Translations under genes and position numbers: made by a program
The notes under the pieces: generated by a model
Seen by the model: the letters and a program-made list of their open reading frames with translations, nothing else
Told to the model about the DNA's origin: nothing
Databases searched by the model: none
NCBI RefSeq assembly: GCF_031877795.1
Contig: NC_133933.1
Location: 70,250,503 to 70,314,502 of the forward strand
From: Strix aluco
Taxonomy: Eukaryota; Chordata; Aves; Strigiformes; Strigidae
Direction: 5' to 3'
DNA: 64,000 nucleotides
Shown: piece after piece, positions 59,801-64,000 of the stretch
Numbering within the stretch: position 1 is the stretch's first letter
How the letters are laid out: every line of letters starts with the position of its first letter

Positions 59801-62800
59801 ATGCCTGTATTTAAGCAACTGAAATAAATCCCAGGTGTCTAATCTACACTGACTTAACAAGTCTGAAATTTACCCTACAAAAAACTCATGTGATAGCTGG
59901 ATCACATTGGCCTACACTGACTGAATTGACTAGATCTCCACTGACTGTAGTTGGAGTACAGATGCTTGTATTTGACTAGTTTACTGAACAGATCCTGCCC
60001 ACAGTTTGTCTTACAGGCTGAATGAAGGAAAATTGAAAGACGAGCTTATATACTTAGATTAGTAATACCATTTTCCTTGTGGAAAGGATCAGTGTACCAA
60101 TATTAAATCTCTAGATCAAGCCATGGCAATGCTTCTGGTCTTCTGGTAACCTGAAAGGGTACTTTTAGATTAGTGTTTGCAAATACTTTTATTTTTGGGG
60201 TACCCAATCTGAATAAATGGGGATTTTACTTCTTAATTTTATTAGTTGAAAATTAGTTAGAAAAAATAAAATCAGCCTGAAGCAATCCTATGGTAAAAAG
60301 CTTTAAACAGTGGAAATCTAAGGAGAGCATACAAGTGGCTGAGGCCACAGAATGAGTAAACAATAGGCCAGTTTCACTGTTTTAGAATTTATGTTTTATT
60401 GCATGTAGGTCGCTGTAGTCTTCTTCCTGTGGTAAATAACTCGGGTGCCATGTGTAATTCGTGGAAGCTGGATCCTACAACCCTTCGTTTTCCTTTGAAA
60501 GGTCTCTTACCATATGATAAGGTATGTCTTATTAAGCTTCTTAAACAAGTTATATTCAATAAATACGAGTCTTTTCTATCATTAGGGGAAAAAAATAATT
60601 TCAACTGTGAATATCTGATTGTTCCCGCTAGGCTAACATTAAAGATGTAGATGTTTTCACTGTGTTACATATTTCAATGATTTCAAGCTATATGCGGAGG
60701 ACCTTTAAAGTAGCGTTTGGTATAACTGGCCCAGGGTGCTGAAGAACATGAGATGTTTAATGTGCTTTGTGGGTGTGTGCGTGTGAGAGAGCAAGTGAGA
60801 GCAGACAATTAATTGGAAAATTAGTTTAGTAGTGGGGAGATGAAAAATAATAGGAAGGTGGTTTCTTCTTTTCTGTACTCTTTGTTATTCCATAGAAAAG
60901 ATAAATATGTTATATATTCTGGTGTATAGAAAGAATTTAAAAACTGTAACAGATTAGGACAGAAATGCACCTTGTCCAGCATCCTATTCTCCATATCCTA
61001 GGTGTCTAAGGAAGGGTATAAAGATAGTGTATCATTAAGAGATATGTAGTGTTCACACTCTACAGCTATTATCATTTTGGATGTTTCCTGAGTCAGACTG
61101 GCTTTCTGTATATTTAGTAAACCTTCCTCCTGCAAATATTTGTTCAGTCTCCTCCTGAGCCCTTGTAAGCTTTCAAGCATCCTCAGCATCCCTTTGACAA
61201 GGAGTTCCACGCTTCAACTTCATGTTGCATGAGGGATCAGCTCCTTCTGTTTGTTTGGAACCTAGCTTCAGATAACGTTTTTCTTGAAAGTGATTCAGCT
61301 ATCCGAAGATGCAGTGAGCAGTTGTTCCATATCTGCTTTCTTCACGCTACTCATGATTTTTATACATCTTTGTCATGTGCTTCCTCAGTTGTCTTACCTG
61401 GCTTCCTTTGAGTTCTTGACAGTCTTCCAGTATTTCGAGGCTGTTTCAAAAGGTGTGCCATCCTTTTATTGAATGAAGAACATTCTTCTACTTGGTCCCC
61501 ATAAAATCTTTGCTTCTTAAGAGCTGTTATTATTTTCTCCTTTTTTTTGAGTATCAGCAAAAAGATTTTTCAGATAATACATATCTGCATAAATGAAATT
61601 TTTACATTGTTTAACTCAGTTAAGCGAGAACTCAGTATTAAACATAATCTTGAGGCAATATATGTTTGTATGTGATTGCTTTTTTTTTCCCCAAGGATCT
61701 GTTTGAGCCACAGACTGCTTTGTTGAGATATGTGCTGGAACAACCGTATTCAAGGGATATGGTCTGCAATATGCTAGGTCTGAATAAGCAGGTACTGTAC
61801 AATGCTGTAACATGTGATTTAATTCTGCATAGAATCTGCACTATTCTTTTTCTCTTTTCTTTGCTATAGCTAACTAAGCAAAACAGTTTAGGTCCAGAGA
61901 GTGAATTTTTTATTTTTGTTTTTTTTTTAATTTTTATTTTTTTATGAGATCATATTAGGTTAATTGGACACTGTTGTTCCTATCATTTGTATATTGCTTT
62001 ACGAATGTTAAATTGAAAAGTAGAGATTTAAAATATGATTTTTTTTTTGCATTGCTTTTTTTTCCTATAAGGCCAGCCTCAAGTACACCTTTGACAGACA
62101 GTAGGAGACTGCTAGCTCAAACAGTAAAAATGGTGGTTATTCATTAGTTTTAAAGCATTGTTGTACTCTGTTATATTGGCATGTTATAGTACTAGAATAG
62201 TGAAAAGCTGGGTTTTGTTTTGTTACATTTTTTCTTTTTGTACCTTAGAATGGGAGGGCTTAGTCTGACTTGGGGATCCTTGAGGCTGGCCTCATAGTCA
62301 CTGTTTTGTCTTTTCTTTTTTTCTTCCTTTATTTTTGTTCTGTCCTGTCTTGTCCTGCCCATCCTCCAATGCTCTAGACCTTGAACATTGCTCAGGTATG
62401 TTCACAACCTTACTGTTGTATTGTGACTAACGATACGCTGGCCGCTTTGTAGCCACTGATTCCAGTTAGAGAATACATGTACAGCCAGGGCTTGAAATTG
62501 GCAGGACCATTAGTCAAGGGCAAATTCTCACTACAGATCTCTAGAGATATGAGAGATGTAGCATAAAGCTGACAGTCAGTGGTCCTTTGGTCCTAAAATT
62601 TTTGTTGGAATGGACTGTTCCCATTTCCCTTACCAGTCATAAGAACTTTTACTTTGTCTGCTGGAATTTTCAGATGAGGAAAGATTCTTAGTTCAAAATT
62701 TCTTTCCTTATGCAGGTGGAAGAACATCCACTGAACTTGACTGTAAAATTGTAAAGCTGTAAATACATCGTTGGTTTTTTTTAAAAAAAAAAAGCTTTAC

Positions 62801-64000
62801 TAGTGGAATTTTCTTATCATTAGGAAGACTCTGTAACGAACTTCCCAACAGGCAATTGTAATATTCTCCAAGCTAGGTGAAAGAAAGGTAGTGCAGAATA
62901 CCATGTGAAAAGTAGTTCCTTAAAATTTGACTACTTGTTTAAATAAATAAATAAACATCTGAGCAAATCAACCAAGTGGACTTCTGCTTGAAATTATGGG
63001 TATTATATTTACAGTTGATCCCTTGTTAAAATAATGAATTCCACACCTACTTTAAAAGACGTTGTTTAAGACTTATAAAATAGCGTTGCTGTTTGCAATA
63101 CTATAGTGAAGGTTGTGTCAGTGTTTCCATTTTTAAGAAACTTTTTTCAGATTTGTAACTTGACTATAAAATTTACATGATCCTGAAACCTTGTGTATAT
63201 TTCCCATTGTAAGTGAAATACACCAGTGCTCTTTCTGAATTGGGACAATGTTTTTGAATGCGCAGATTCTTACATCTTGGCAAACAGTACTCTGTGTTGT
63301 ATATGACAATCTTTTGTATTTGAGACTTAAAGCAGCTGAAATGTTAAACCTTGGAAATGAGCTGCTAGGTTTAGTGTTGAAATGAGTAGTATTTGTATTC
63401 TGTGTCTATTTCTGTGTCTACATTCAGTTAATAAACTATTCCTCTATGCATCTTGTAGCTGGTAAATAATACAAGATCTAGAGAAAAAATGTATTGAACC
63501 CATTTTATTCATCTAATTATGATGGTCTGTGCCTTCTGTTCAAAACATTAATGTTAAAAATGCTGTTTTTTAACTCCTACTTTACTGTCCTCTAAAAGTA
63601 ATTGAAGAAAATTTAAATGAAGTAATGAAATATATAGAACTATACTTCTTAAAATCTGTTTACTAGTATAGGAATTCTTACACAAAGTTTCAACCTGGCG
63701 TGAATTTTTATGGCCAAGGAACAAACTTGAAGAAAGTAGCTTATAAAGGAAATGCTGACAGAACATGAACTATAGCTGTGCTACTACAATTACACCAGCA
63801 TAAAGATGGTTGGAGTGTTGAAAATTTGTGAGTTAAAAATATAAATATAGAGTAGGGTGATGTAATGGTATAGAACAGGAAATAATGTTCCATTTAAACA
63901 TTCATATACTCTGTTTAAAACTGTGGAAAACAGTAAAATTTTACTTGCTTTTAGGTACAAGTTAACTTCATGTTATAGTTGAATTTGTTAATGTAGCCAG
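50771..64000 (+). CDS. MED23: MED23, Mediator complex subunit 23 (5' part; exons 1-11, continues past the window)
   Basis: Nuclear co-activator subunit in the tail module of Mediator, which links signal-dependent transcription factors (such as ELK1 and adenovirus E1A in mammals) to RNA polymerase II. Eleven coding exons give the first about 298 of some 1,370 residues, a helical N-terminal region nearly identical to human ([13 protein letters not shown]...TLNIAQ). All splice sites are GT-AG and every junction keeps frame. Differences from human are few, for example SS for GG near residue 49 and M for L at 96. Two start choices exist: ATG at 50771, or the family start METQ at 50792 in the same frame; the upstream choice adds MAIPMVP. 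The residue numbers here count from METQ. Expression is driven by a CpG island. The next exon was not found before 64000. Confidence 0.95.
51288..52615 (-). mobile_element. Long CR1 LINE fragment, antisense in MED23 intron 1
   Basis: About 1.3 kb, beginning with TTAGAATAGAATAGAC (reverse of the ATTCTATTCTAA tail). It continues through CR1 3' UTR and the end of the reverse-transcriptase frame on the minus strand, with visible blocks CACCCCCAGATCCC, TTTGGTATCATCAGCAAAT and GAGGGACACCCCTGGTGACC. Broken by stops. The longest CR1 in the window. Confidence 0.92.
51821..51896. repeat. Local duplication within the CR1
   Basis: GTGTATTCAGATA occurs at 51821 and 51884, with GGTGTATATGG and GTGTATATGG copies between. 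This is a small expansion not expected in a standard CR1 copy. Confidence 0.75.
52616..53242 (+). other. MED23 intron 1, unique segment
   Basis: Between the long CR1 and the solo LTR; no repeat or exon is recognised. Confidence 0.5.
53243..53832 (-). mobile_element. Solo LTR of avian endogenous retrovirus
   Basis: About 590 bases with TG..CA ends (TGTCATGGTTTAAACC to GAAACCAGGACA on the plus strand). Shares GAGAATTGGAGGG and the CTGAGCATGACG-type block with 46677-47252. Flanks TGTGA and TGTAA differ at one base and may be the target duplication. Sense strand is minus. In MED23 intron 1. Confidence 0.8.
53833..54610 (+). other. MED23 intron 1, 3' end
   Basis: AT-rich unassigned sequence leading to the exon 2 acceptor. 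No repeat is recognised. Confidence 0.5.
54611..54642 (+). CDS. MED23: MED23 coding exon 2
   Basis: 32 bases coding [10 protein letters not shown] plus a split Gly, identical to human. TTACAG acceptor, GTAAGT donor. A small exon after a 3.8-kb first intron. Confidence 0.95.
54752..54839 (+). CDS. MED23: MED23 coding exon 3
   Basis: 88 bases. [20 protein letters not shown] matches human exactly, then RQFWSSLSQ (human GG for SS). The donor GTTAAC is weak compared with the gene's other donors. Confidence 0.95.
55593..55717 (+). CDS. MED23: MED23 coding exon 4
   Basis: 125 bases. Contains [20 protein letters not shown], identical to human. Donor GTAAGC. Confidence 0.96.
55863..55974 (+). CDS. 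MED23: MED23 coding exon 5
   Basis: 112 bases. [20 protein letters not shown] and the following KIIGGVDYK are identical to human. Donor GTATCT. Confidence 0.96.
56677..56775 (+). CDS. MED23: MED23 coding exon 6
   Basis: 99 bases, both borders in phase 0. [20 protein letters not shown] and VQQLLAARE are identical to human. Confidence 0.96.
57100..57439 (-). mobile_element. Solo LTR, short avian type
   Basis: About 340 bases in MED23 intron 6, flanked on both sides by TAATT, a likely 5-base target duplication. The minus strand starts TGTCCTGGTTTAGCCAGGAT and contains a polyadenylation signal ATTAAA before CTTTCC. A simple ACAACA/AACAGT-rich stretch fills the middle. It ends at the other side with AAACCATCA. 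Confidence 0.8.
57681..57782 (+). CDS. MED23: MED23 coding exon 7
   Basis: 102 bases, phase 0. [20 protein letters not shown] is identical to human; the exon starts VV where human has VI. A solo LTR lies about 240 bases upstream in the intron. Confidence 0.96.
58735..58804 (+). CDS. MED23: MED23 coding exon 8
   Basis: 70 bases. [20 protein letters not shown] is identical to human. Donor GTAAGA. Confidence 0.96.
58805..60408 (+). other. MED23 intron 8
   Basis: Contains 59700-60060, where words such as GGCACCTAAATTTAG, CAGGTGTCTAATC and ATGCCTGTATTTAAG recur; this may be an ancient repeat, family unknown. The rest is unassigned. Confidence 0.4.
60409..60521 (+). CDS. MED23: MED23 coding exon 9
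   Basis: 113 bases. [20 protein letters not shown], with M for I relative to human, then [13 protein letters not shown]. Donor GTATGT. Confidence 0.96.
60940..61530 (-). repeat. Old CR1-like LINE fragment
   Basis: Reads like the reverse complement of an old amniote CR1-type 3' region (CTTGTCCAGCATCCTATTCT, CTCCTCCTGAGCCC, AGGAGTTCCACGCTTC blocks). Same general type as 21540-22130. In MED23 intron 9. Confidence 0.45.
61696..61791 (+). CDS. MED23: MED23 coding exon 10
   Basis: 96 bases, phase 0. [20 protein letters not shown] and [12 protein letters not shown] are identical to human. Donor GTACTG. Confidence 0.96.
62070..62292. repeat. 14-base inverted repeat upstream of the microexon
   Basis: AGGCCAGCCTCAAG near 62070 and its reverse complement CTTGAGGCTGGCCT near 62279 lie about 200 bases apart in MED23 intron 10, ending some 85 bases before the 18-base exon. 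Confidence 0.75.
62378..62395 (+). CDS. MED23: MED23 coding exon 11 (18-base microexon)
   Basis: ACCTTGAACATTGCTCAG between CTCTAG and GTATGT codes TLNIAQ, the residues that follow LNKQ in one human MED23 form. Being a multiple of three, it can be skipped without shifting the frame. Confidence 0.88.
62396..64000 (+). other. MED23 intron 11 (open at right edge)
   Basis: AT-rich. No sequence coding the next expected MED23 residues (HKQRCPVLEDQ) was found, so exon 12 lies outside. No repeat is recognised. Confidence 0.6.

Noticed and set aside
62714-62754. TGCAGGTGGAAGAACATCC, a possible further MED23 exon
   Set aside because: The acceptor looks fair, but the frame ends at once in a stop and does not code the expected HKQRCPVLEDQ residues.
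1-64000. CRISPR arrays, tRNA or rRNA genes, bacterial operons
   Set aside because: No regularly spaced direct repeats of the right size, no tRNA-like cloverleaf noticed on reading, and gene structure is plainly that of a vertebrate.

Overview
This is vertebrate nuclear DNA, almost certainly from a bird. It has GT-AG introns, a CpG-island promoter, several CR1 (chicken repeat 1) LINE tails ending in the typical ATTCTGTGATTC or ATTCTATTCTAA motifs, and long terminal repeats of kinds I associate with birds. The species cannot be told; the LTR types suggest Neoaves (inference). The window holds two protein-coding genes, head to head. The same neighbours lie in the same arrangement on human chromosome 6q23.

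Positions 1-3,024 are AT-rich intergenic DNA in which I recognise nothing. Positions 3,228-44,166 (minus strand) are a complete ENPP3 gene, ectonucleotide pyrophosphatase/phosphodiesterase 3. I resolved all 25 coding exons to the base. The reading frame joins without a break across every intron and gives 886 residues: an extended cytoplasmic tail, one membrane anchor, two somatomedin-B domains, the phosphodiesterase domain with all seven expected metal and catalytic residues, and the nuclease-like domain with an EF-hand-like calcium loop.

Positions 44,167-50,400 are the intergenic space between the two start regions. It is mostly retroelements: a decayed minus-strand endogenous retrovirus (LTR, tRNA-Lys-like primer binding site, non-coding interior, stub of the second LTR) with a CR1 inserted into it, then a plus-strand solo LTR of about 1.1 kb with internal tandem repeats. 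Positions 50,405-51,130 are a CpG island with a 20-base C run and a short GGGGCC repeat, and it contains the first exon of MED23.

From 50,771 to the right edge (plus strand) runs the 5' part of MED23, a subunit of the Mediator tail. Eleven exons, about 298 of some 1,370 residues, are present, ending with an 18-base microexon. The remainder lies beyond the window. The MED23 introns hold a long antisense CR1, two minus-strand solo LTRs and an old CR1-like repeat.

The genes are functionally unrelated: one is a cell-surface nucleotide hydrolase, the other a transcription co-activator subunit. I found no tRNA, rRNA, CRISPR array, operon or bacterial-type system and no new gene system. The points most worth a second look are the longer ENPP3 tail, the RGD-to-RRD change in its first somatomedin-B domain, the MED23 microexon, the GGGGCC repeat near the MED23 start, and the retroelements around the MED23 promoter.
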